Origin: Streptomyces omiyaensis
Lineage (GTDB): Bacteria; Actinomycetota; Actinomycetes; Streptomycetales; Streptomycetaceae
Assembly: GCF_014650895.1 (NCBI RefSeq)
Contig: NZ_BMVV01000005.1
Span: 248,001 to 312,000 of the forward strand
Length of the DNA: 64,000 nt
Reading direction: 5' to 3'
Below are positions 44,901 through 54,300 of this stretch, in pieces (position 1 is the first letter of the stretch; each line of letters begins with the position of its first letter). The notes beneath the pieces are model-generated. The model was not told the origin of the DNA, did no database searches, and saw only the letters and a list, made by a program, of their open reading frames with translations. The translations under genes were made by a program, and so were the position numbers.

Positions 44901-47869
44901 TGGTCCTGGCCCGGGGCGAGGGCGTCCGGCAGAACCTCGTCGCCTATCTGGAGCACCCCGCCGGCGACCCGCCGCCCGCCACCGCCGAGCTGCGCGCCGC
45001 CCTGGGCGAGGTCCTGCCGGACTACATGGTCCCGGCCCGCTACGTGACGCTGGAGCGGCTTCCCCTGCTCCCGCACGGCAAGGTCGACCGCAAGGCGCTG
45101 CCCGAGCCCGCGGACGGCCCGGCGGACGGCGTCCACGTCCCGCCCGAGGACGGGACGGAGGAGGTGATCGCCGCCCTGTGGGCGGAGCTGCTGGGGGTCC
45201 CCCGGGTCGGCGCGCTGGACGACTTCTTCGAGCTCGGCGGCCATTCCCTGCTCGCCACCCAGGTGGTCGCCCGGATGCGCCGGGCCTTCCCCGGCCTGGC
45301 GACGCCGGTCGGCGTGATGGACCTCTTCACCCACCCGACGGTCCGCCGGCTCGCCGCCCGGGTGACCGCCCCCGAGGAGGGGACCGGGCCGCGCCGGCTG
45401 CTGCACCGGCTCACCCCCGAGCGCCGCCGGGTGAGCGCCAGCGTGGTCTGCGCCCCCTACGGAGGCGGCAGCGCGCTCATCTACAAGCCGCTCGCCGACG
45501 CCCTGCCCGCGGACTGGGCCCTGCACTCCCTCGCCGTCCCCGGCCACGAACTGGGCGAGGAGGCGATGGACACCGACGAGGTCGCCCGGCTCTGCGCCGA
45601 GGAGATCCTCGCGAACGTCCCCGGACGCCTGGTGCTGTACGGGCACTGCGGGGTCGGGGTCCGGCTGACGGTCGAGATCGCCCGCCGGGTGGAGGCCGCG
45701 GGACGGGAGATCGACGCCGTCCACCTCGGGGGCATCTTCCCGTTCGCCCGCCCGCGGGGCCGCGGCGCCGCGCTGGCCGAGCGCTTCGCCGAACTGGCCG
45801 CCCGCCTGCGCAGCGACCAGGGCATGATCAACGCGCTGGCCGCGGCGGGGCTCGACGTGGACGAGGTCGACGAGGAGCAGCTGAGGCTGATCGTGCGCAA
45901 CCGCCGGATCGGCACGCAGGACGCCGAGCGGTACTTCGGCGAGCTGTACGAGAGCGAGGGCGGCACCCTCAGGGCGCCGGTCATCGCCGTCTGCGGCGAC
46001 CGCGACCCGGCGACCGAGTTCTACGAGGAGCGGTTCCGCGAGTGGCACCGGATCTCCCGGACCGCCGCCGTGGTGGTCCTGGACGAGGCCGGGCACTTCT
46101 ATCTCAAGTACCGGGCGGCGGAGCTGGCGGACATCCTGACGGAGGTGCACCGCTCCCTCGCCGCCGGGACGGAGGCGCGCCACGGCCGCACCGCCGACGC
46201 CACGTGGTGGCTGGCCGGCCTGTCCCACGAGGACGCGGGTACGGAGGCCGCGACCGCTCTGCGTACCGGAACCGCTCTCCGTGCCGGGGCCGGGCTCACG
46301 GCCGGTGCGGAGGCCGCGACCGCCGCGGCGTCCGGCGGGACCGGCGCGGACGATGCCAACGGAGCGGACGCCGTCGCAGGAGCGGACGCCCTCGCAGGGC
46401 CGCGGTCCGCGTCCGGAACGGGCTCCCCCGCGTCCGGAACGGGCTCCCCCGGTGGGCCGACGGCCGCCGGGCCGACGGCCGACCGGCCGGGGAGGGCGGC
46501 GGGCAAGACGCGCGAACGGCGGCCCGTGCGGCCGACGATGGGCCGGTTCCTGGCGATCGCCACCGGGCAGCAGCTCTCGATGATCGGCTCGGCGCTCACC
46601 GAGTTCGCCCTGCCGATCTGGCTCTACCTCCAGACCGGTTCGCTGGCCCAGCTCGGGCTGCTCGCCGCCTTCGGCCTCGTGCCCGGCGTCGTGGTCGCCC
46701 CGCTGGCCGGTGCGGTCGTCGACCGCGGCGACCGCCGCCGGGTGATGCTGTGGGGCGACGTCGCGGCCGGCCTCACCCAGGCCGCCCTGCTGGCGCTCCA
46801 CCTCGGCGACTCGCTGGAGGTCTGGCACTGCTACCTGATGATCTCGCTGCTCTCCGCCGCGCTCGCCTTCCAGCGCGTGGCCTGGGGTTCGGCGGTGCCG
46901 CAGCTGGTGCCCAAGCGCTTCCTGGGCCGGGCGAACGGCGTCGTCCAGATGGCCCTGGGCCTCGCCCAGTTCCTCGTCCCGCTGATCGCGGTCGGCGTGC
47001 TGCACGTGGTCGGTCTCGGCGGCATCCTGGTCTTCGACGTCGTCACCTACCTGCTCGCCACCGGCGTCACCCTGGCGGTCCGCTTCCCCGACGCGATGGC
47101 GGCCACCCGCCGCGAGAGCGTCGGCGCCGAGATCCGGGCGGGCTTCCGCAGGGCGCTGGGGAGCCGGCACTTCCGGGCCATGCTGTTCTGGTTCGCGGCG
47201 CTGAACGTCTTCCTCTCCCCGCTCTTCCTGCTCGTCACCCCGCTGGTGCTCTCCTTCTCCTCGACGGCGGCGGCGGGCTGGGTCTCCACCGCGGCCGGCC
47301 TCGGTGCCGTCCTCGGCGGACTGACCCTGCTGGTCTGGGGAGGCCCCCGGCGGATGCGGATGCGCGGTGTCCTCCTCGCCGCCCTCGGTCTCGCCGCCGC
47401 CTGCTTCGTCACCGGACTGCGGCCCTCGGTGGCCGTGGTCGCCGCGGGGGCGTTCGGCATGACGTACGGGCTGGCGCTGCTCAACGGCATCTACGCGACC
47501 GTCGTCCAGACCAAGGTGCCGATGCGCTTCCACGGCCGGGTGATCGCGGTGAACACCATGGTCGCCTGGTCGACCCTGCCGATCGGCTTCGCCCTGGTCG
47601 CCCCGGCGGGTCCCGGACTGCTCCAGCCCCTCATGGACGAGGGCGGCGCGCTGGCGTCGACCGTCGGCGCGGTGATCGGCACCGGCGACGGGCGCGGCAT
47701 CGGCCTGCTCTACCTGGTGTTCGGCCTCGCCATGGCCGCACTGGCCCTGATCAGTTTCTGCGTTCCCGTCCTGGCCCGTTTCGACAGGGAAGTCCCGGAC
47801 GCCGAGTCCGACGACCTGATCGGCCTGGAGACCCTGAAGGCCCGCGCGAGAAGCGAGAGAGACGCATGA
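41984..47869 (+). CDS. NRPS-exporter fusion: C-A-PCP-TE-MFS
   Basis: 1961 residues in one uninterrupted frame. C domain about 25-460 (H173-H174-IVCDG); A domain about 490-1010 (YTSGSTGAPKG, NHYGPTEAT, YRTGDLARW); carrier Ser S1088; thioesterase about 1135-1390; Ala/Gly/Thr-rich linker about 1390-1518; MFS transporter 1519-1961 with 10-12 hydrophobic segments, resembling EntS/MFS_3 exporters. The TE elbow is YGHCGVG, so C1222 replaces the usual Ser, with D1339 and H1371 completing the triad. Specificity residues read D-F-T-K-V-G-H-V-G, near the Asp code DLTKVGHIG. The protein would finish, release and export the peptide at the membrane. The linker carries a 21-bp tandem duplication (46409-46450). 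The stop overlaps the next start (ATGA). Confidence 0.93.
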   Translation: MTDTQDLPAGWSETKRALLSRRLRGAAAPARVVDPRPADTAPPLSSGQERLWFMDQFAPGSTAYTLAPARRLRGPLDRAAVDAALTDLVTRHESLRMTFRTTESGTAEVRVAEPAPFAAAYRDAGADPDPEARAAAELGALIAEPFGLGTGPLLRALVVRVAEDDHVLALVMHHIVCDGWSIDLLHREFDLRYAHHAHGEPGELPALEVQFGDYAVWQRDRIDSGTLDASRAYWRGELDGVPALELPSDWPRPPLLTFDGAAVEFRWSPALSRRIGEVARAHGASPYMVLMAAFQALLGRHSGSRDFAVGSAVAGRLHRELENVVGAFVNMLPIRARLSPDLDFGRLISRVRETTLDAYAHQEVPFEQMVGDLAVERDVSRAAVFQTTFAFQNYGDRSATSAGAAGPAAEGFGYEATTTHADLALYMREEADGGLYGLLTYRTDLFDAGTVERLVERFELLTAAGAADPSLPVDRLPLLGAAERAAVLEEWAAGPALPEGGPATLTRALADAAARTPDAPALVFEDRTVTHGDLDRRATALARRLRALGVGPDDRVAVCLEQSAELAVALVAVLKAGGGYLPLDPEQPPARLARLVADAGAKVLVTDSALRPRFGDHPAADLLTDGGDGAGDDGGRPAEEGDGAPLEELSGADHLAYVIYTSGSTGAPKGVAVQHRQFLNYLAGAAERLRIEPGASYGLVQSLAFDFSMTMLYLALTTGGRVHLLPRRIAGVELAAEIERAGIDHLKMTPSHLAALTADAPLERLLPRRSLVLGGEASSWSWAAGIAALGTCAVFNHYGPTEATVGITVHEVTAEGLSMPGSTPIGSPLAGGRCYVLDAAGAPVPPGVTGELYVGGDRLARGYLGRPDLTRERFLPDPYAGADHGLHGLDDGRAGAGADPVDTGTGTDTGADTGTGTGGPRMYRTGDLARWRADGTLEYLGRADDQIKVRGHRVEPGEIEAALTALPGITQAVVLARGEGVRQNLVAYLEHPAGDPPPATAELRAALGEVLPDYMVPARYVTLERLPLLPHGKVDRKALPEPADGPADGVHVPPEDGTEEVIAALWAELLGVPRVGALDDFFELGGHSLLATQVVARMRRAFPGLATPVGVMDLFTHPTVRRLAARVTAPEEGTGPRRLLHRLTPERRRVSASVVCAPYGGGSALIYKPLADALPADWALHSLAVPGHELGEEAMDTDEVARLCAEEILANVPGRLVLYGHCGVGVRLTVEIARRVEAAGREIDAVHLGGIFPFARPRGRGAALAERFAELAARLRSDQGMINALAAAGLDVDEVDEEQLRLIVRNRRIGTQDAERYFGELYESEGGTLRAPVIAVCGDRDPATEFYEERFREWHRISRTAAVVVLDEAGHFYLKYRAAELADILTEVHRSLAAGTEARHGRTADATWWLAGLSHEDAGTEAATALRTGTALRAGAGLTAGAEAATAAASGGTGADDANGADAVAGADALAGPRSASGTGSPASGTGSPGGPTAAGPTADRPGRAAGKTRERRPVRPTMGRFLAIATGQQLSMIGSALTEFALPIWLYLQTGSLAQLGLLAAFGLVPGVVVAPLAGAVVDRGDRRRVMLWGDVAAGLTQAALLALHLGDSLEVWHCYLMISLLSAALAFQRVAWGSAVPQLVPKRFLGRANGVVQMALGLAQFLVPLIAVGVLHVVGLGGILVFDVVTYLLATGVTLAVRFPDAMAATRRESVGAEIRAGFRRALGSRHFRAMLFWFAALNVFLSPLFLLVTPLVLSFSSTAAAGWVSTAAGLGAVLGGLTLLVWGGPRRMRMRGVLLAALGLAAACFVTGLRPSVAVVAAGAFGMTYGLALLNGIYATVVQTKVPMRFHGRVIAVNTMVAWSTLPIGFALVAPAGPGLLQPLMDEGGALASTVGAVIGTGDGRGIGLLYLVFGLAMAALALISFCVPVLARFDREVPDAESDDLIGLETLKARARSERDA

Positions 47870-50800
47870 CCTCCCCGACCACGACCACGAGCACAACCCC
47901 GGCCACGGCCACGGCCACACCCCCGACGCCGGCCCCGGCCCCGGCCCCGATCGCCCGCCACCCGCTCACCGACGAGCAGCGCCGCCTCTGGTTCCTCCAG
48001 CAACTGGACCCGGGGGACGCCGGGTTCAACATGTACCTGACCCGCCGGTGGAGCGGTCCGCTCGACGCCCGGGCACTGGGCGCGGCGCTCACCCGGCTGA
48101 CCGCCCGGCACCACGTGCTGCGCACCCGGTTCGCCATGGAGGGCGAACACCCCGTCCAGCTCGTGGAACCCGTCAGGGACGTCGCGCTCGACCGGGTGCC
48201 GGTCCCGGACGCGGCCGAGGAGTCCTTCACCGCGGCCTGCGCCCCCTTCGTCAACGCCCCCTTCGACCTGGCCGAGCGGCCACCGCTGCGGGCCGTCCTG
48301 GTCAGCGCGGGCGAGCACGAGCACGCCCTGGTGCTGGTGGTCCATCACATCGTCTCCGACGGCTGGTCGTTCACCGTGCTGTGGCGTGAGCTGATCGCCC
48401 TGTACCGCGAGGAGACCGGCGAGGCGCCCGCCGAACTCGCGGACCTGAAGCTCCAGTTCGGCGACTTCGCGGCGGCCGAGCGGAACCGGCTGGACGGCGG
48501 TGCGGCCGAGGAGGCGTTCGCGTACTGGAGCGGACGCCTGGCCGGCGTCGGCACCCTGCGGATGCCGCTGGACCACCCCCGGCCCGCCGAACCCGCCCAC
48601 CCGGCGGGCTTCGTCGACCTCGCCCTCGGAGCCGGGCAGGTCGCCGGGATCGACGCCCTCGCCCGCGAGCAGCGCTGCACCCCGTTCATGGTGCTGCTCG
48701 CCGCCTACCAGTGCGTGCTGGCCCGCTGGAGCGGCTGCCACGACTTCGCCGTCGGCACCCCGCTGGCCGGCCGCAACGAGACCGCGCACGAGGACCTGCT
48801 CGGCTACTTCTCGCGCACCGGGGTGATCCGCGCCGACCTCACCGGCGAGCCCGGTTTCCGCACCGTGCTGCGCCGGGTGCGCGCCGCCACGATGGCCGCG
48901 CTGACCCACCAGGACGTCCCGGTCGAGCGGCTGGCCGCCGGACTGGGCCTGCCCGTGCTGCCCGGCGCCGGCCCGCTCCACCGGGCGGTTTTCGTCCACC
49001 AGAGCCAGTACGAGCCCGCCGGTGCCGACGGGCGGGCCGCACTGCCCGCGGGCGTCCGGACGGCGGACATGGACTCCGGCTTCGCCCGGGCCAAGACCGA
49101 TCTGCTGCTGGACAGCTGGCGCACCCCGGACGGCGGGATGACGCTCTCGTTCTGCTTCGACCGGGAGCTCTTCGAGCGCGCCACGGTCGAGGCCCTGGCG
49201 CGCCGGGTCCGCCGCCTGCTCGCCCGGGCCGTCGAGGACGTCGACGTACCGCTGCACGGCGACTGGCTGCTGTCCGGCGAGGAGCGCTCCGCGCTGCTCG
49301 CCCTCGGTGCAGGGCCCGCCGTCGCCGAGGACGCCCGTCCGATCCTGCGCGGTTTCGCCGAACAGGTCGCCGCCCGCCCCGGCGCCCCCGCCCTCGCGTG
49401 CGCCGGACGCGTCCTGTCGTACGCGGAACTCGACCGCGCCTCGACCGAACTGGCGCTCCGTCTGGGGCCGGTGGCCGGCCGTGCGGTGGGCGTCCGGATC
49501 GATCCCTCCTTCGAGCTGGTCGTCGCGCTGCTCGCGGTCTGGAAGGCCGGTGCGGGCTATCTGCCGCTCGACCCCGCGCACCCGGCCGAACGTCGGCGGC
49601 TGATGCTCGACGAGGCGGACGCGGCCCTGCTCCTCACGGGGGACGCGCCCGACGAGGCGGACGGCCGGGAATCGCGGCCCGGGGAGTCCCGGGCGGTGGA
49701 CCCGGAGGCCTCGGCCCGGGGCGTCCCCGTCCTGCGCGTCCCCGCGCCGGCCGCGGCGGCCCTCCCGGAGCCGCCCACCCCGCCGCCGTCCCCCACCGCC
49801 GCCGGCACGGAGGCCCGGCTGCCGGGGACGGACCCCGGCGGTCTCGCCTACCTCCTCTACACCTCGGGCTCCACCGGCACGCCCAAGGGCGTCGCCGTCG
49901 AGCACGCCGCCCTGGCCGAGCGCGTCCGGTGGATGGCCGGGCCGGAGGGGTACGGCCTGCGGCCCGGGGACCGGATCGTCCAGTTCGCCTCCCTCGGCTT
50001 CGACACCCACGCCGAGGAGCTCTGGCCCGCCCTCACCGCGGGCGCCTGCGTCGTCCTGCTGCCGGGCGGCGGCCGGACCCTGCCCGACCTGCTGCGCACC
50101 GGCGCGGGACGGGCCGTCACCGTGCTCGACCTGCCCACGGCGTACTGGCAGGAGCTGGTCTCGCTCGGCGACGCGGTCCCGTGGCCGCCGGCGCTGCGCC
50201 TGGTGGTCCTGGGCGGTTCGGAGGCCCGCGCGGACACCGTCGCCCGGTGGCGGGAGCGGCACGGCGACGCCGTGCGGCTGGTCAACACCTACGGTCCGAC
50301 CGAGGCCACCGTCATCGTCACCGCGGGCGAACTCGGCGGGGCGCCGGCCGGCGGGTCCGGCGCCGGCCGGCGTCCGCCGCTGGGCCGGCCGCTGCCGGGG
50401 GTGCGGCTCTACGTCCTGGACGAGCGCGGCGGCCTGCTGCCCGCCGGGTCCGAGGGCGAGCTGTACATCGGCGGCCTCGGCCTGGCCCGCGGCTATCCGG
50501 CCCGGCCCGGGCTGACGGCGGAGGCCTTCCTGCCCGACCCCTTCGCCGACGCCCCGGACGGCCGGATGTACCGCACCGGCGACCGGGTCCGGTGGTGCGT
50601 CGACGGGCAGCTGGAGTTCCTCGGCCGGGCCGACGACCAGGTGAAGATCCGCGGCTACCGGATCGAACCCGCCGAGATCGAGGCCGCCCTCGCCGCCCAC
50701 CCGGCCGTCGGACGCGCGGTCGTGACCGTCCGCGACGGACGCAGGCTGATCGCGTACGCCGTCCCGGAGCAGGCCGCCGGGCGGGACGCGGGGGCCGCGC

Positions 50801-51243
50801 CGGGGGCGGACGAGCTGCGCGAGCACCTGGCGCTGCGGCTGCCGGCCTTCATGGTGCCGGAGGCCGTGGTGCTCCTGGACACCCTCCCGCTCACCTCCAA
50901 CGGCAAGCTCGACGCGGCGGCCCTGCCCGACCCCGCCCCGGCGGGCGCGGCCCGGCGCGTGGCGCCCCGCACCGAGGCCGAGGCCCTGGTGGTCGGGCTC
51001 TGGCAGGAGGTGCTGGGCGTGCCGGAGGTCGGCGTGCTGGACGACTTCCTCGCCCTCGGCGGGGACTCGCTCCTGGTGACCAGGGTGGCCGCGCGCATCC
51101 GGGCCGACGTCGGTCTCGACGTGTCGATCCGCGACGTCTTCGAGAGCCCCACCCCGGCGGCCCTGGCGGCCCGGATCGAGGCGCTGCTGATCGCCGAGAT
51201 CGACGCCCTCAGCGAGGAGGAGGCCGCCGACCGCCTGGGGTGA
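47866..51243 (+). CDS. NRPS, C-A-PCP module (basic-residue-like code)
   Basis: 1125 residues, translationally coupled to the preceding gene by an ATGA overlap. After a Thr/Pro-rich leader of 30 residues comes a C domain (H160-H161-IVSDG), an A domain (YTSGSTGTPKG; NTYGPTEAT; YRTGDRVRW; NGKLD) and a carrier domain with S1068 in LGGDSL. Specificity residues read D-T-E-D-V-G-T-V-I: acidic residues at positions 239 and 278 suggest a basic side chain such as lysine, ornithine or beta-lysine. The stretch VLDLPTAYWQELV is also seen in lysine-type A domains. A perfect 36-bp palindrome follows the stop. Confidence 0.92.
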   Translation: MTSPTTTTSTTPATATATPPTPAPAPAPIARHPLTDEQRRLWFLQQLDPGDAGFNMYLTRRWSGPLDARALGAALTRLTARHHVLRTRFAMEGEHPVQLVEPVRDVALDRVPVPDAAEESFTAACAPFVNAPFDLAERPPLRAVLVSAGEHEHALVLVVHHIVSDGWSFTVLWRELIALYREETGEAPAELADLKLQFGDFAAAERNRLDGGAAEEAFAYWSGRLAGVGTLRMPLDHPRPAEPAHPAGFVDLALGAGQVAGIDALAREQRCTPFMVLLAAYQCVLARWSGCHDFAVGTPLAGRNETAHEDLLGYFSRTGVIRADLTGEPGFRTVLRRVRAATMAALTHQDVPVERLAAGLGLPVLPGAGPLHRAVFVHQSQYEPAGADGRAALPAGVRTADMDSGFARAKTDLLLDSWRTPDGGMTLSFCFDRELFERATVEALARRVRRLLARAVEDVDVPLHGDWLLSGEERSALLALGAGPAVAEDARPILRGFAEQVAARPGAPALACAGRVLSYAELDRASTELALRLGPVAGRAVGVRIDPSFELVVALLAVWKAGAGYLPLDPAHPAERRRLMLDEADAALLLTGDAPDEADGRESRPGESRAVDPEASARGVPVLRVPAPAAAALPEPPTPPPSPTAAGTEARLPGTDPGGLAYLLYTSGSTGTPKGVAVEHAALAERVRWMAGPEGYGLRPGDRIVQFASLGFDTHAEELWPALTAGACVVLLPGGGRTLPDLLRTGAGRAVTVLDLPTAYWQELVSLGDAVPWPPALRLVVLGGSEARADTVARWRERHGDAVRLVNTYGPTEATVIVTAGELGGAPAGGSGAGRRPPLGRPLPGVRLYVLDERGGLLPAGSEGELYIGGLGLARGYPARPGLTAEAFLPDPFADAPDGRMYRTGDRVRWCVDGQLEFLGRADDQVKIRGYRIEPAEIEAALAAHPAVGRAVVTVRDGRRLIAYAVPEQAAGRDAGAAPGADELREHLALRLPAFMVPEAVVLLDTLPLTSNGKLDAAALPDPAPAGAARRVAPRTEAEALVVGLWQEVLGVPEVGVLDDFLALGGDSLLVTRVAARIRADVGLDVSIRDVFESPTPAALAARIEALLIAEIDALSEEEAADRLG

Positions 51244-51260
51244 CCCCGCGCCGACGGTCC

Positions 51261-51296
51261 GGGAGCGGAGGGCGGGCCGGCCCGCCCTCCGCTCCC
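51261..51296. terminator. 36-bp perfect palindrome between the third and fourth NRPS genes
   Basis: Two 18-bp arms without loop; the left arm is GGGAGCGGAGGGCGGGCC (51261-51278). A pyrimidine tract follows to 51359. As RNA it would form a long stem, so it may end or attenuate transcription before the fourth gene. Confidence 0.7.
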
Positions 51297-51379
51297 TCCC
51301 CCGACCGCCCCCTTCCCCCTTCCCCCTTCTCCCTTCTCCTCCTCCACCCCCCTCCCACCGCATCGCACCGGAGAACGCC

Positions 51380-54300
51380 ATCGCCAGCACCGTGCCGCCC
51401 GCCCCGACCACCGTCCCGGAACTCCTCGACGCGCGGGCCCTCGAACACCCGGACCGGACGGCGCTGCGCGTCGTCGGCGGCGGGGAACTCACCTACCGGG
51501 GCTGGCGCGAGGAGGCGCTGCGGGCCGCCGCCGGGCTGGCCGCCGCCGGGGTCGGGCCGCGCGACAGGGTGCTGCTGCGCTTCTCCGACGCGCGCTGGGA
51601 GCGGTACGCCGTCGCCTTCCTCGCCGTCCAGTACGCGGGCGGGGTCCCCGTGCCGGCCCGTGAGGACCTGTCCGAACCCGACGTCGCCGCCCTGGCCGCC
51701 CTGGCCGAGGCGGACACCGTCCTGACGGACGGCCCGTTCCCCGCCGTACCGGGACGGGTGGCTCTGCGGCTGGACGCGCTGCTGGCGGAGCGCCCCCGGC
51801 CCCCGGCGGAACCGCCGTACCGGGTCGGGCCGGACGACCCGGCCCAGGTGATCGGGACCTCCGGCACCACCGGCGCGCCCAAGGGCGTGGTCGCCGCGCA
51901 CGGGAGCCTGACCGCCGGCCTGACGGCGCACCCCCGCCGCCGCGCCTACGCGCACTCGCGGCACTCCCTGCACGCCTTCCCGATCGGGACCAACGCGGGC
52001 CAGGTGATGCTGCTCACCGCGCTGACCGCCGCGCCCACCACCCTCAGCCTGCCGCGCTTCGACGCGGACCGGTTCGGCGCCGCGGTCGAGGAGTGCGGGG
52101 TGGGCACCGCCTTCCTGGTGCCGTCGATGGTGATCGAGCTGCTCAACGCGGGCACGGCCGGACGGTACGACCTGAGCGGTCTGCGCCTGGTCAACTCCTC
52201 GGCGGCCGCGCTGCCGGTGCCGGTGGCGGCGGCGCTGGCCGCGGTGCTGCCGGACGTGACGCTGGTCAACACCTACACCTCCGCGGAGGCCTCGCCCGCG
52301 CAGGTCTCCACCGTGGTGGACGCGCGCAGGCCCGGTTCGCTGGGGCGCCCCGCGGATCCCGGTGCCCTCCGGATCCTCGACGCGGACGGGGCTCCGGTGC
52401 CCGCCGGGCAGGTCGGCGAGGTCTGGCTGCGCCAGCCGGGGCCGCCCCGCGCCTATCTGGGCGCCGCCGGGCGGAGCGCCGGGGTGTTCCGGGACGGCTG
52501 GGTGCGGATGGGCGATCTCGGGCGCCTCGACGAGGACGGGTACCTGTACGTCGTCGACCGGGAGAGCGACGTCATCAAGAGCGGCGCGCTGAAGGTCTCC
52601 ACGCTGCGCATCGAGGAGGCGCTGCACGCGCACCCCGCGGTGGCCGACGCCGCCGCGCTCGGCCTGCCGCACCCCGTGATGGGCGCCGTCCCGGCGGCGG
52701 TCGTGGTGGCGGGGCCCGGTGGTCTGGACGTGGACGCGCTGCGGCTGTTCCTGAGCGCCCGGCTGAGCCGGGCGGAACTGCCGGTCCGGATCCTGCTCGC
52801 GGACGACCTGCCCCGGAACCCGAGCGGCAAGGTGGTCAAGCACCGGCTCCGGCCGCTGTTCGAGGCGCCCGCGGAGCCCGCCGGTCCGGCGGTCGCCCCG
52901 GCGACCCCGACGGAGCTGCGGCTGGCGGAGCTCTGGCGGCGCCTGCTCGGCCGGCCGGTCACCGACGTGGCCGCCGAGTTCTTCGCGCTCGGCGGCGACT
53001 CGTTCCGGGCGGTGCAGCTCGCGACCGGCATCGGCGAGGAGTTCGGGATCCGGGCGGGCACCGCCGTGGTCTTCGAGCGGCCCTCACTGCGCGCCCAGGC
53101 GGCGTGGGTGGACCATCCGGACCGCCGCTCGCCCGCCGCCGCCCCGCCCCCCTCCGCCGCGGGAGCGCCGGCCGGAGCCTCCGCGGGCGCCGGCACCGTC
53201 ACGCCCTACCTGGCCGCGCTCCGGGCGCAGCCGCACGCCGTCGCGCTCACCTCGCAGCAGGAGAACTTCTTCCGCTGGATGGCCGAAGCCCCCGGGCGGG
53301 ACGCGGGCGCGGTGGCGGCCCTCTTCCGGGTCACCGACCGGCTCGAACCGGAGACCCTGGGCCGGGCGCTCACCGAGGCGGTCCGGCGCCACCCGGCGCT
53401 GCGCACCCGCTTCGTGCCGGTCGCGGACGGGGTCGTGCGGGCGGTGCTGGACGAGGAGCCGCGGGTGCGGATCACGCTGACCCGGGCGCCGGGGGCCTCG
53501 GACGCGGAGGTGGACGCCCTGCTGCTGTCCGAGCGCGACCGCCTCACCGACCTGGCCCGTGATCCGATGGCACGCCTCCTGGTGGTGAGCCGGTCGGAGA
53601 CCGACCACGTGGTGCTGGTGGCGACGCACCACATGGTGTCCGACGGCTGGTCGGTCGGCGTGCTCCTCTCCGAACTCGGCGTCCTGTACTCCGCGTTGCG
53701 CCGGGGCCGGCCGGTGCCGCCGGTCCGGCCGGGGCCTGGCTACGGGGAGCTGGTGGACCGGTCGAACGCCCACTGGCCGGTCTCCCGGGCCCACTTCGCC
53801 TCGGCGCTGGCCGCCGCCCCGGAGGCCGTCGAGCGGTTCGCCGGCCGCCGGGAGGTGGAGGAGGTCCTGACCGAGGCGCACGAGTTCGAGATACCGTCGC
53901 CGCTCGCCGGGGCCGTACGGACCAGGGCGGCCGAGCTGGACGCCACGCCCTTCCTGGCCGTCGCCGCGGCCTGGGCGGGTCTGCTCGCGCGCCGCGGCGG
54001 GCAGCCGGACCTGGTGGTGATGACCCCGGTGCCCGGCCGTCCCCGTCCGGACTCCGAGCGGACGGTGGGCTGTTTCGTGCAGTCGCTGCTGCTGCGGGTG
54101 GACGCGAGCGGGGGCCCGGGCTTCGCCGAGCTGGTGGACCGGCTGCGGGTGGTCTACGGCGAGGCGCTGGACCACCAGCTGTACCCGTTCGCCGAGTTCA
54201 GTCCGTCCGTGCCGTTCGCGGCCTGGATCCGGTACGAGGCGTGGGCCGCGCCCGCGCAGCTGCCGGGCCTGTCCTGCGGGCCGTGGGAGCTGCCGCGGGG

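Noticed and set aside
46538..47869. Separate MFS gene starting at ATG 46538
   Set aside because: No ribosome-binding site precedes it, no stop interrupts the upstream frame, and the linker keeps coding bias; kept as a domain of the fusion.
41711..47920. A 2069-codon open frame antisense to the NRPS-MFS gene
   Set aside because: Its sequence is Gly/Arg/Glu/Val-rich without domains; it is the mirror of strong GC3 bias in the sense gene.
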